A stretch of 64,000 nucleotides of DNA from Campylorhamphus procurvoides. Its lineage: Eukaryota > Chordata > Aves > Passeriformes > Dendrocolaptidae. Every line of letters begins with the position of its first letter. Position 1 is the first letter of the stretch. Position numbers and translations under genes: made by a program. The notes beneath the pieces were generated by a model. The model had not been told where the DNA came from. It saw only the letters and a list, made by a program, of their open reading frames with translations, and ran no database searches. Below are positions 38,563 to 49,640 of the stretch, piece after piece. The stretch spans positions 186,573 through 250,572 of the forward strand of contig WBMV01002763.1 in the NCBI GenBank assembly GCA_013396655.1, read 5' to 3'.

Positions 38563-40595
38563 TGAAACGAGACAGTAAATGCCACCTTTTTAATCACAGA
38601 GAAATAATAATCAATGCCTTTGTAAATGGCCTGAAAAGCTGCAGATAGAAACTGTGCTGTAATATTAATGACCCACGCTCACGTCTGGCATAGATTGTTT
38701 AAGCTTCATCAGCTCCACTGAATTTGGGTCCACTCTGTCTCCTGAACTTCTGCTGCACAATTTGTACGTGATTTAAAGTTCTTAACACTGAAAATGTATT
38801 TTTTTATTTTTTTTAACACTCAAATGTTTTCTTAGATTTTACAAAACAAAGAGTAAGTAATAACTTTGAGGAACGGGGACTTGTTCTAACATATTGACTC
38901 CCAGCATTAACAAGTTGATGTTGTCAAAATGCACTTAGTCCAGAGTTAATAGCACTGAGTTATAATTCAAATTATATTAAAAAGTGCATTAAATATGGAA
39001 TATAAGTATTTATCGTGCCTATTATTGATCTATATAATGGCACTTTATACTTGCCAGTTACTCTGTTGAAAAATGTTCAATAAAGAATTTTATAGAACAT
39101 TGGGTCAGAATTTTTAGCAGAATAAAAAGCCTGAACAGACATTTTGTTATGCTTAATAAAGAAATCCTAGTGATAGGAAGAATTCTTCAAAATCTCTCCT
39201 TGGCCAAAAGACAACTTTAACATAAGAGTGCAACTATTTTACCACAGCAGACTGAACAATTATTTTCCTTCTGTGAATTCACAATACCAGTTCAGAAACT
39301 TCTACAAATAAGCTACATTTGATCTCTTGTTAGGTGGTAAAAAAATAGGGTGATTAACAAAAACAATTGTTGGACCCATTTTTACACCTCCCACCTAAAA
39401 ACACACGCCACTCAAATCACAAAACTTTGAGGAGAAAGAGAAGCAAACCTCACTGCAAGATCTTCAAGTTAAGGCTTGAGGTCCCTATTAGGGCTAAAAT
39501 ATATTAAGGTGGGACAACAATAACACAAGTATTATTAAATTACCCCAGTGTATTTTTTAGCTTATTTGTAGATTCTTGTTCTTAAATCAAACACAGAGAC
39601 TGCCAGAGCTACAAAAGTTTTTGCTTTTCCATCCCCTAGGGAAATGCCTGTTTTTTCTGCCCAAAAATTACATTTGCTGTGTCCTCAACTGCTGCAATTT
39701 TCATTTGTTTCTTCTAAAATGACCTTGATGATTTTAAAGCCCATTTGACCGAGCACAATCAGATGGGGGAGGATCAGCTCAGGCATTTTCAGACATCCAC
39801 TATACATGAATCTCTATCATACCTGGTCACCTGTTCTGTGAGTGGAGACCTGTCTGTAAAGTCAATGGCTTTTAAAGCATGATCCATCCAAAAAAACACA
39901 GAGCACTACAAGATGAGAGCACTTGATGGTACTGCCTGCACTGAATCACTGAGATGCACAGGGCAAGAGAAAATATTTGGTATAAAGGAGTTTAAAATGG
40001 ACAGCTTAGAGTAATCATCTACATTTAGATGAATTCAATTCCAGCTCTGTCAAGGTAAACACAGGTTAAAAAAAAATAAGTTCCCAGTCTATCAGACTTC
40101 TCTGTTTCTATCACATCTACATATTTTATGCAATCTAGCAGACTTTTCTGTTTTTGCAATCAGGTAAGAGGTTTTCGGTTGCTCATAGGTATTTTTCAGT
40201 GACAAATTGTTTTGTTTAGAAACACAATTTCAGTCATCAGCCAGGACATTCACCTGCACAGATCACAGACTAATGTTTGCAAACATTTTCTAGAGACACA
40301 TAATACATAATCAAACGAGTCAGAAGAAAAGGCTGTGTATTATTTACTCGAATCATAAAACTTTGATGAAGCACCCCACTCTTGATGGGTTACTGAATCT
40401 CTTCTCTTGTCAGTATGACTTCTGCAACAGCATCGAGCAGAGAATAAAAAAAACCACCCATGGCCATAAATTTATTTCTATCTTGTTTTCAAGCACAGGT
40501 TTCCTTCTGAGTTATGGATCTCAGAGAATTCACTGGAAGTTTTACGTGACTAAATAATGAATATTTCAATAAATCAATAATTCCAACCTACTCAC

Positions 40596-40796
40596 CTGTC
40601 TCAGAGAGCAGTTTGGTGGCTTCCAGCACCTTCTCAGTGTAAACTCCAGTCTCGTAGTTTTCCATCTCTGCATTAATGATGTGAATAACTCTGGCTGCAC
40701 GGCCTCGGATGGCACCCGCAGTTCTGTCCAGTGTATCCACATCCCCCTCTTGGAGAGCAATCACACACTTATTCACATCTTCCAGAATATGGTTTT
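40596..40796 (-). CDS. CTNNA2: CTNNA2 coding exon C (M3 bundle, ~residues 514-580)
   Basis: This 201-bp exon reads (E)NHILEDVNKCVIALQEGD through LEATKLLSET, a split codon then 66 full codons, ending in phase 1. It forms the first part of the M3 helical bundle of the mechanosensitive M region. It carries the charged helix TLDRTAGAIRGRAARVIH, which is conserved across alpha-catenins. The acceptor is ccctccattgcag and the donor is CAG|GTGAGT, both close to consensus. The residue after MENYE is T here; this position varies among alpha-catenins. The exon sits between a 3.4 kb upstream intron and the 13.4 kb intron downstream. Confidence 0.97.
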
Positions 40797-43498
40797 CTGC
40801 AATGGAGGGAAAAAATATGGCTCATTTAATTCCATTCTTCCTCTGAGCCAAGCTTACAGGTCTGGGTAAATAGCAAATGTCAGCATGCTAAAAAATTGAT
40901 ATCTGTCTTTATCCAAGTCTGCACAGCAAATGTCATTGTGTGATATTCTGCCACATAATAGTAAAAATCCCAAGTGTGATATTTAACAGGGGTTGGGCTG
41001 TATCATCTTACCCATACTGTGAGTGCAAACATGTAATTCTTTGAAAACCAGACACATTAATTTCAACCATCACACTGAATTTTATTATAGTAAAAATCAG
41101 GGCAAAAAGGAAAGTGGTCAAACATTTTTCAGATTGTCTAATGAACATGCAATTTTCTGAAGATGAACCTACACATTCCCATGCACATTTAATATGTTTG
41201 GCTCATTTGTGCCTAAATAAGTCAGAAAATGAAACAGTTTTGATGAGATGGCCTTTGTAGATAGCAGGGAGCCTGGGCACAGGTAGTTCATCTCCTTCTC
41301 TCCATCTATGCCAGAAAATAAGCTGTGAATTTCCATGACACACACACTGGATGTGACTGTGCATATTCTGAAGTAAGAATTGACAAGTGACTCTGCTCAG
41401 ACGAGGTAACATCGAGCAGCTTTACTGGATCCTTGGAAGCTGCATGGATTTTTTGGCTCAGAATCAGGCCAACTACTCTCATATGCTGCAGTACCATAAT
41501 TTATGTAGTACTCTCATATAGGTAATGTGAAAAGATGAAGCAGATTTTGTGTAGGTCAGGCATTATTACTCTGCAATCAGAAAAGTCAAATTCATTTCAG
41601 TAAGGCTGTGTCTGAATTTCATATTTGACCAAACTCAGTCTGAGACACTTGGTGACCCTAAAGAACCTAAAGAAGGCTTTTCTGCTACAGACACCCCTAC
41701 AGTGAAAACAAAATGCTCTTCTTTGTTGTAGTAGTAAAACAGAATTAATTAATCAGTTCACCAACTGCTTTTTGTTAATTATCCTTGGCCACTAAAAAGA
41801 ACAACTCACTAATCTTCACTGTTCAAAATCCCAAGGTTGGATCATTTGAGTTTCAGAAATGCTTTACAGATGTTGATTTTTTACACTGCAACAACTATGG
41901 GTGGAAAGTGAAAGTCCCCTGAGCTGTGAATCTGTGTAACTTGCAAGGCAAAATTCTTTGTTTAAAAAACTCCCTATGCAGAATTAAAAAACATTGCTTT
42001 GCTAAAATTTTTCTTCACTCTTTTGTTCTCCCCACCATCAATTGCTTTTATGATGGCATAGCCAAATTTTGCCCAAGAAGTGCAATGTGTATTTGAACAG
42101 AGGGTGCATTTGGAATATAAAACAACTTGCTAAAATTATGGTCAGCTTTCTTTCGGTAGCCACCATATCATTAAAACACACCACCAAATGTGACAGCCAA
42201 TATGAAGAGGAGGAGGTGTCATTTCAGGAGTTACGTTTAATCAGGCAGTAGCATTTAGAAGGGTTTGCTGGTCTAACATCCAAAAATAAAACTACCCTGT
42301 GTAATCTGAGGCTTCCAAGCTTACAGCAAGCAGCAACAGGAATTCTGGAAGCATGTCCTGCTTTTCTCATGTTTAATATTTTATGGACAGAATCAGAAAA
42401 ATAAATACAAACTCCATGGAAACGATACTTCTCAGCCACCTTGGAAAGTTTGGATCTAAGTCAAGACTAAGTTAGAAGGAAAAAGGATTTGAGAAAAAGA
42501 AATGAAACTCCCTTCCATCCATTCAAATGACTTCTGGTTTATGGATACAAGCACTTGGAGCAAACAAAGTCCTCAGACAAATCAGCAAATGGTCATTGGA
42601 GGAAGTTTGTCAAGTCTTTGGCTCATGGGCTGGGTCTGCAGTTTGCCTGGTTTGCATTTTACTGTAGCAGGTCTGCTGAAAGTGTTTGTCGGCCTGAAAT
42701 CTCAAACAAAATGTGCTCCCAGACTCTGAAGTACCTTTTATTCTGACAATTCATTTCCATCTCCTTGCCATGGCTTGCAGTAAACACTCTAACAGGCTGT
42801 TGAACAGTGGAGAGTAATTAACTAAGCCAAGCCATTTTCCTGTTAGTAACACTAGCAGGAGCAACCAAAAAAAATAAAAGGGAGTGCAAAAAAAAAAAGA
42901 AAATTAAGGACTTTTTAAAGAATAAGTACCTTTTTTCCTCCAAATCTCATAAACTTTTACTAAAAAAATTAGGAAACATCAAGGAAAGTAATGTAGAATG
43001 ATCCAATGTTTCAGGCAGACTCTCTCAAGAGATTTGGCTCTTCTGAGACATTCAGGTAAGCCAAGCACTCTTGGCACGCTGTGTCCTTACTCACGACAGT
43101 GACATTCACCTTCCAACCAAAAGAGGAAAATGAGTTTCCTGCAGCAGACAATTAACCCAGGACACTCAGCAATTTTCAATTACAGCACTCACAGGGTTGT
43201 CACAACAACACACCCTGCCACAAGTCAGAGCACTTTACAAGGAGGATGGAGAAAAGACTGTGACCCAAAGAGCCCATGTCCTTCCTTCTCTTATACATCC
43301 CTTCCTTAAGGAAGGACTAAGACACTTTTTTTCCTACAGAGAAGATGTTTTGCATTTCAAGCCTCCCTGGTGAGGTTGGAGAAGTGCAAAGATTTGCTGC
43401 TTCTCCTACTACTTTACTACTTCTCTCTGGTTTTATTGTTACACCAAATACTCTGAGACCCAGCAGTGCCTTCAGCTCTCATACCTAGACACAAATAA

Positions 43499-43602
43499 CA
43501 GAATCATGGAGTCATTAAGGTTGGGAAAGGTCTCCATGGTCACTGAGTCCAACCATTAACTTAACACATCAGACCCACCACTAACACATGCAGCACCTTC
43601 CT
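43499..43602 (-). mobile_element. CR1 LINE 3'-end fragment (~100 bp)
   Basis: Minus-strand CR1 terminus: cagaatcatggagtcattaa, ggttgggaaaggtctccatg and gtcactgagtccaaccatta. Very short. It is followed about 70 bp later by a CR1 end in the opposite orientation. Confidence 0.87.
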
Positions 43603-43674
43603 ATTTCCTTTCTTCCTGTCCCTCACCTGGTACAGGTGGCCAGGACTGCATGGTACATGTGCCCCACTGTACAG

Positions 43675-43817
43675 GCACAGAAAGTCTCCAAGGCCAGGTT
43701 GGACACGGCTTGGAGCAACCTGGGCTAGTGGAAAGTGTCCCTGCCCACAGCAAGGGGTTGTAAAGTAGATGCTCTTTAAGGTCCCTTTCGACCCAAACCA
43801 TTCTGTGATTCTATAAA
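43675..43817 (+). mobile_element. CR1 LINE 3'-end fragment, plus orientation
   Basis: Plus-strand CR1. It contains ccaaggccaggttggacacg, gtgtccctgcccacagcaag and ggtccctttcgacccaaacc, and terminates attctgtgattctataaag, the canonical CR1 3' tail. 5'-truncated. It is one of only two copies antisense to CTNNA2 in this window. Confidence 0.93.
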
Positions 43818-44192
43818 GTTTATCTTTCCTCTTCTTGCCTACAACTGCACAAGGAGTGTAACAATATCTACAAATGCTGTCAGCCAGTCATAGGTCTGGA
43901 ACACATTTTTAAAAGGTGTCCAAAATCCTACTTTGTGGCTGAGTTGAAGCAAAACTCCGCTAGGAATAGTAGTACAAATAGGATGCCATTTTCTGGGAGG
44001 TGAAAAGGCAACCACTGCTACCAGGGATTAATTGACATGGCATGGTTGCTCCTACTGAGTGCAGAAGATCAGCATTCCCATAGACACAGACTAATGGCTT
44101 AATGATGCTTTAGTAATTACAGCTTTTGTCCACTCTGACCCATTACCTCAATTCAGGAATGTATTTTTAGAAAAGGCCCTTGATCCCAGTAC

Positions 44193-44349
44193 CTGAAACA
44201 GAGAGGAAATCATCCACCGAGGTGATGTCATCCACAGCCTCCGTGAGGACTCGCACCTGCTTCTCCCACTGATCTTTGAAGACATCCATGTTGTCCTGGG
44301 CCACTTTGCTCTGGGGCCTGGCAGCCAACGTGAGCGCAGCATTTATTAC
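44193..44349 (-). CDS. CTNNA2: CTNNA2 coding exon B (end of M2, ~residues 462-513)
   Basis: This 157-bp exon encodes VINAALTLAARPQSK through ITSVDDFLSVS, 52 codons plus one base (phase 0 in, phase 1 out). It continues the M2 bundle and reaches its junction with M3. The acceptor is aataacag|GTA with a weak pyrimidine tract. The donor is CAG|GTACTG, which departs from consensus at +4 to +6 and is the weakest of the eight. The split glutamate codon (G|AA) is completed in exon C, which confirms the pairing. The 281-bp intron on its upstream side is by far the shortest seen. The coding sequence is intact and clearly alpha-catenin. Confidence 0.97.
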
Positions 44350-44630
44350 CTGTTATTCAAACCCACTTGGTTAGGAGGAGTGGGAAAGCTTTTTTCACAA
44401 CACAAAGGACAAATAGATTATGGGCAGTGTTAAAAATGCAGCACTACAGCCCCCCTGATATGTGGGTCTCAAGGTATGAATGCATTTTTTATAGTTTGGG
44501 GAAATCAGGCAACAATGCCATGACAAAGACAAGGTTAATCTTCATCCAGGCTGTATTCCTTGCCTCGGTTTAGTAATGCTTTTAAATGATAAAGAGTTCT
44601 CAGATACCTTTTAGGAGGAACCTCACCTAC
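44350..44630 (-). other. CTNNA2: CTNNA2 short intron between exons A and B (281 bp)
   Basis: The only short intron seen (gtaggt ... tgaataacag). If retained, the frame from exon A would add 31 codons (starting VGEVPPKRYL) and stop at 44535-44537, truncating the protein before M3. Confidence 0.9.
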
Positions 44631-44723
44631 CTGGGGGCACAGACTATCAATCTGCGTGGCTGCCATACGGACTAACTTCACACCTTCTTCATTATTTGAG
44701 ATTGAACAGGCCAGATTTGCAAC
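44631..44723 (-). CDS. CTNNA2: CTNNA2 coding exon A (M2 bundle, ~residues 431-461)
   Basis: This 93-bp exon encodes 31 residues, starting VANLACSISNNEE and ending TQIDSLCPQ, within the second vinculin-homology (M2) helical bundle. The acceptor follows a good pyrimidine tract (ctgatttcattgcag). The donor is CAG|GTAGGT. Both boundaries fall between codons (phase 0/0), so the exon could be skipped without shifting the frame. A second, strong-looking donor (GTGAGG) starts 4 nt downstream of the used one; using it would shift the frame. The next exon starts only 281 bp away, while the upstream exon is not in the window. The M2 and M3 bundles take part in the force-sensitive conformational switch of alpha-catenins. 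No codon is broken. Confidence 0.97.
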
Positions 44724-47700
44724 CTGCAATGAAATCAGCAGATGAGAATCAGGTTTTAGGCAAGGGAACCATTTTATACTTTTCTCTGTTCCTATTGAGC
44801 CTTTCCTGGGATTAAAGAACTGTGTACAAAAGGCATAATACATCATCTGTGCTGTGAACAGAAACACAGGTAGATTACTTTTTACTAGCAAAGGGAACTA
44901 CCCATCTTCTTCAGATTTTTCTCAGAATCTGCCCTCACTGTCAAGTGTTTCACATCCTCCTCTACAGCCTGAAAAGTATCTCCTGAGAAGTCATGTAGAG
45001 AACACAGAGCACCCAGACACTTATCTATACATTTCCTTTTCTCACAGTTTCTTTTTCCTCTTATTAACCAGGTCCACATGAATATGGGTAATCAGGCTCA
45101 TCCACATACTCTGAGCATTGCAAGATGAAGGATCTCTTATGTCTTAACACATGGAATTGTACTTTTCCAGACATAAACAAAACTCTGACACCTTCACTGG
45201 TACTGAGAAGTTACTTATCCCTCACATATCTTCATTGTTTCAGACCCTGGTGATTTAATGCATGTTAAAATAATTGTAATTTTCAGGTGGACCTCTTTAT
45301 TTCCATGTGGTTGTCTGGCCTACAGTAAAATATCCATTAGGAAGAGTAGCATAAGAATGATGTGAAATGCCTCTGGTGAAAGGCTCCTTCTGTAACATAT
45401 GCCTGAAGTTTTCATTCAGAGAGCTTTGGATTTACATTTGCTCACTCTGGCACAGCTTTGGGAAGCCTGAACCTCATAAGACTGAAGGCTATTTGGATAA
45501 GATAAAGACAGGGGAGACTTTGAGAGAGACATTTGAATGAGATCTAGCAATCAGACCATGTCTCCAGAGCTGCATCTCTGTGGCTTGGATTCAAGTGGAA
45601 GAGCATGTTCTTCCAGCTCATAGAGTTCTTCCAAAAAATCCCTTCCCAAAAGCTTTGTGTCAAGTCCATGAATCTGCCATGGGTTTTCCAAACAGCAATT
45701 CATGTCACAGTGCACATAATTATGCTCATCAGCGATATTTAAATCACAAAGGTACATTTTGGGAGGGGGGAATACAGCATATCTTTTTAATCATCCAAAA
45801 GTACAGCTCTTAATTCTAATCTACATTAAAACAAACTTATAAATTTTAAATATGCTTCCTTGATATTATTCACTGTGCCCGAAGGCATAACTATCAGTTG
45901 GAAATGATTCATGAATTAGTTCAAATACCCCCATCTTTCCAATTTTCCTCCAGTCTCCCCTTGTGGTATTAATCTGTTCTCGTCTCCAGTGCACATCCCC
46001 GCATTAGCCCTGATCCATCTGTTCTGCATGGAACCTATTTCCCTTCACAGTCCTGGGAAACGTGGTTTGCATATATCACAGTGCCAAAACCCAGAGAAGA
46101 AAAGAACCCAAGGCTTCAAAGAGTCTTGCAGGCATTTCCTAGTCAGGATTTTATCATAATGTTGTGATTTTTATTTTCATTCCATGATGAGACAAATGAG
46201 TTTATCTGTTTGTTAACAGTCTTACAGCCCTCATGTCAAAAACATTCTCCTGAGCTGACATCTTCCAATTAATTCACCATTTTCTGTAGTCACTTCTTTG
46301 CACACATCAAACAGACCACTTTAATCTTCAAGGGAAACAAAAGCTAAGCAGGATAATAATTAGAATGCATTAACATGAGTGCAAATTACAGACCTTAAAG
46401 ACTAGTAAATAATATTAAGTTCAGCAAGCACCATCATCTTGTATTAGAAATAAGTGGCTTTTCAGATTGCCCTTTCAGTTTGTGATTATCGTGATGGGAA
46501 TTTGTCCTAAGGCTTCAGATACAATATACATCTTATTTTTGCACAGAGAGCAGTGAGATATGTGACTGAAGGGGGCTGGGTGTCATGAAATGGCAATCAA
46601 ACTATTAAGCAGGTCTTTGAGTTCTTCTGGAAGAGATCTTTGCAGATATAATCAGTGAAACTAAAACTTGTTTTGTCTCTGTTAATTACCCTTTCAATAG
46701 ATTCTGATGAGATAATATCTGGATGTTGTAAAGTGCCTTGTTTTCCAAGGAAGGATACAGACATAACCAGAGAAAACTTTTTCTCCTTTATTTGTAAAAT
46801 AGAGCTCAGTAAATTGGTTTGGGTGTTGCTACCAATGCATGAGTACAAGTATTATCTATTGCTACATTAAGTATGCATCAAAAGAGCATTTCAGTTATCT
46901 GTTTAAAAGAAATAATGATACATATCATGTATAATCCTGAGTTTCTGTGGTATACTTCAAGTCTTGCATAAATCTAGCTCTGTATCATCAGCAGTCAGAC
47001 AGCAATACTGCCTCACAATTCAGCAGGGAGTGTGCCAGCCTGTACCACAGGAAGATCTGATTATGTCAAACAAGGACAGAGATAAGCAAATTCCACAAAG
47101 GTAGATGCAATCTGGGTAAAATTGAATTTAGCACTGCAAATCAGGAATACTATGACTTTACCCAAAACTTATTTTTAAAACAAGTACTGACAAAGAATAG
47201 CCATTTCTTGCTTACGCCTGCATTTCAGTGCCACTATATAAACATGGAGCTATGAAACAATACGAGTTTTGAGTGCACTCAATCACCAGATACTGCACTA
47301 TTTAATTATTTTGATTGACTTTTGTCATCAAATACACAGTCAGGTCACCATCAAGTAACACTCTTGACACAGCAAGGTCCACATGTGTGCTCTTAGTTGA
47401 CAGAAACCACAAGGTAATTCACCATGCTTTAGCTTACCATAAATTCAGCAACTTCAAGGATTTTTCCTATCTAAAACTATGACTAAAAAAGCTTAGGCCC
47501 AATTCCATCCTACTTAGCTGAGACATTTTGATTAGGTACCAACCTGATACCTTTGAATCATGGATAAAAAGAGGAAGGCCCTTCCAGAGGCTGTTTTAGG
47601 TGTTTGGTTGACTCTCCCATCCTCCAGATGTGTCTAGTTTACTATTTGAGCTTAGATTATAGCTGGCCTTGATATTATTGAAAATAAAAGAGGTTTTAAT

Positions 47701-48599
47701 GGTGCACTATAACTTGTTTTGTATGGGTACAGTTGATACAACAGAATCTTCAAGACTGAGAATTTGTTTAATATGCTACTCCTGAGCTGGATGGAGCAAA
47801 CAGCTTGGAAAGGAAAGTAAAAAGGCAGTGTGTTATCACAGCTGCCAATTTAGCAAAACTTTGATTTGACAGCCTTTACCTCTATGCTTCAAGTGCTCTG
47901 TCTCCACCAAAGCATTGAAAAGAAGGTTTCCTGAAAGGCTGTGGAAGCAACCAGGTAATTAATTTTATTTTCTTTCAGTTTACAAAGTTCCTTGAGCACC
48001 CTGAATTCACTGAGTGCCATAAAGAACTTAAGATTGTATTAAGATCAATGTGAACTGTCTGAAGAGTATTTATATGAATGAATACATTTTAAATACCAAA
48101 ATCAATGAACTGTGAATTATCTCCGAAATGCGTGGAGAACTTAATAACAGTGAAACTGCTGTATAGATAAACATTATTGTCCAGAGTTTCAGCTCTGCTA
48201 AGCTACTCTTATACCATCAAAACAATTGCTAAACACCTTAAACCTGTCTTGCAACAGCACGGAAAGGTAATGAGCAGGAAAATAAACACTCCAGGTCCAG
48301 TGAGGCTGCATTTTTCTGTCATCACCAAATGCACTGAGCCAACCCCAGAACTGGGAATGTGAAGGACCAAGCACCAACTGCTCCATATTAATTTCTATCA
48401 GTGGCACTGATAGCCCAGGATGTGACGCTGCACCTTGCCAGGTATCTATCTTTAATCATGCAAAGAGTTCCATCAGTTTCAATTATTTAAAACACACACA
48501 GGATCAAGTCCTAGTAAAATGCATCTGCATGTATTTGGTTGTACTTCAGCTTCTGGATGGCAGATTGGGCTCGGGAGGGACTTAGTTTCTAACGCACAT

Positions 48600-49640
48600 T
48601 TTTATTACTCCTTGAGGTGTCTTGACCCTGGCTGGACCTCTGGTGCACACCAAAACCACTCTGTCACTCCCCTCCTCCATGGGGCAGGGGACAGAAAATG
48701 CAATGAAAGGCTTGTGGGTCGAGATCAAGGCAGGGAGAGATCCCTCACCAGTCACCACCACAGGGAGAAACAGAGAACAGACTTGAAATCAGGCTAATTC
48801 ATTACCAATCAAATCAGAGTAGGGTAATGAGGAATCAACTAAATCCTAAAGACACCTTCCCCCCTTGCTTTCATTCTGCCTGCACTGAGCCTCACTCCCA
48901 AATTCTCTCCCTCCTCCCTCTCAGTCACCCATGGTCATCAATCCATGATGTCTGTGCCACTCTTTTCTCCTCAGGGGAGGACTCCTCACCCTCATCCCCT
49001 GCTCCAGTGCAGGGCCCCTCCTATGGGAGACAGTTCTTCAGGACCTGTTCCAGTGTGGGTCCCTTCCCATGGAGCACAGTACTGCAGGAACAGGCTGATC
49101 CAGTGTGGGGTCACCAGTCCAGCCAGCAAAGCTGCTCCAGCCTGGGCTCCTCTCTCCATGGAGCCACAGCTCCTCCAGGATCCTGCTCTAGCACAGCTTC
49201 CCACGGGCTCAGAGCCCCCTTTGGGCATCCCCCTGCCCCACTGTGGGGTTTCCAGGGGTGCAGGGGGGTCTCTGCTCCCCCTGGAGCTCCCTGTGCTGCA
49301 GGGGCACAGCTGCCTCCCCATGGGCTGCCCCAGGGGCTGCAGGGGACCCTCAGCTCAGGCACCTGGAGCAGCTCCTGCCCCTCCTGCTCTGCCCTGGGGG
49401 CTGCAGGGCTGCTCCTCTCACATCTTCTCACTCTCTCAGGCTGCTGCCCAGCAGTTTTTCCCCCTTCTTACACACATTGCCACCACCTCTGATGGGCTCA
49501 GCCTTGTCCGGGGGCAGGTCCATCCTGGAGCCAGCTGGAATTGGCCCCATGGGCACGGGGGAAGGTTCCAGCAGCTTCTCACAAAAACCACCCCTGTAGC
49601 ACCCTTGCTACTAAAACCTTGCCATGCAAACCCAACACAC
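48600..49640. mobile_element. Avian ERV-type (probably ERVL-class LTR-region) repeat remnant
   Basis: About 1 kb of GC-rich, stop-poor sequence matches, from memory, a highly abundant bird endogenous-retrovirus repeat. Recognisable landmarks are gctggacctctggtgcacac, cttgtgggtcgagatcaagg, a field of diverged ~45-bp units (ctccagtgtgggtccc type), cctctgatgggctcagcctt and a closing aaaaccttgccatgcaaacc with cccaacaca. No gag, pol or env reading frame is recognisable, so it looks like a solo or partial noncoding element. Exact class, orientation and limits are uncertain. Open frames of 332 and 221 aa inside it reflect GC richness, not genes. Confidence 0.7.
48999..49352. repeat. Diverged ~40-50-bp tandem units inside the ERV-type repeat
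   Basis: Successive segments begin with variants of ctgctccagtgtgggtccc and contain catgggag/catggag-type blocks. Roughly seven or eight degenerate units are visible. This internal repetition is a property of the repeat family, not a new minisatellite. Confidence 0.65.

Larger units (their letters stand above)
27243..40595 (-). other. CTNNA2: CTNNA2 intron between exons C and D (13353 bp)
   Basis: The largest complete intron in the window (gtgagt ... ttaacccag). Recognised contents: two (AT)n-type microsatellites (28.1 and 28.8 kb), a T-rich tract (32.6 kb), CR1 ends at 33.0 and 38.3 kb and a pyrimidine-rich tract (37.1 kb). The longest frame outside repeats (138 aa, minus strand, 36504-36920) has no recognisable domain or splice context and is probably chance. 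The rest is unique-looking AT-rich sequence. Confidence 0.85.
40797..44192 (-). other. CTNNA2: CTNNA2 intron between exons B and C (3396 bp)
   Basis: Intron with a weak donor (gtactg) and a good acceptor (ccattgcag). It contains a pair of oppositely oriented CR1 ends at 43.5-43.8 kb and A-rich runs near 42.87-42.90 kb. No other genes seen. Confidence 0.85.

Noticed and set aside
45551..45757. 68-codon minus-strand frame with fairly protein-like sequence
   Set aside because: No splice-compatible phase with exon A, not alpha-catenin sequence, and within chance expectation for this length of DNA.
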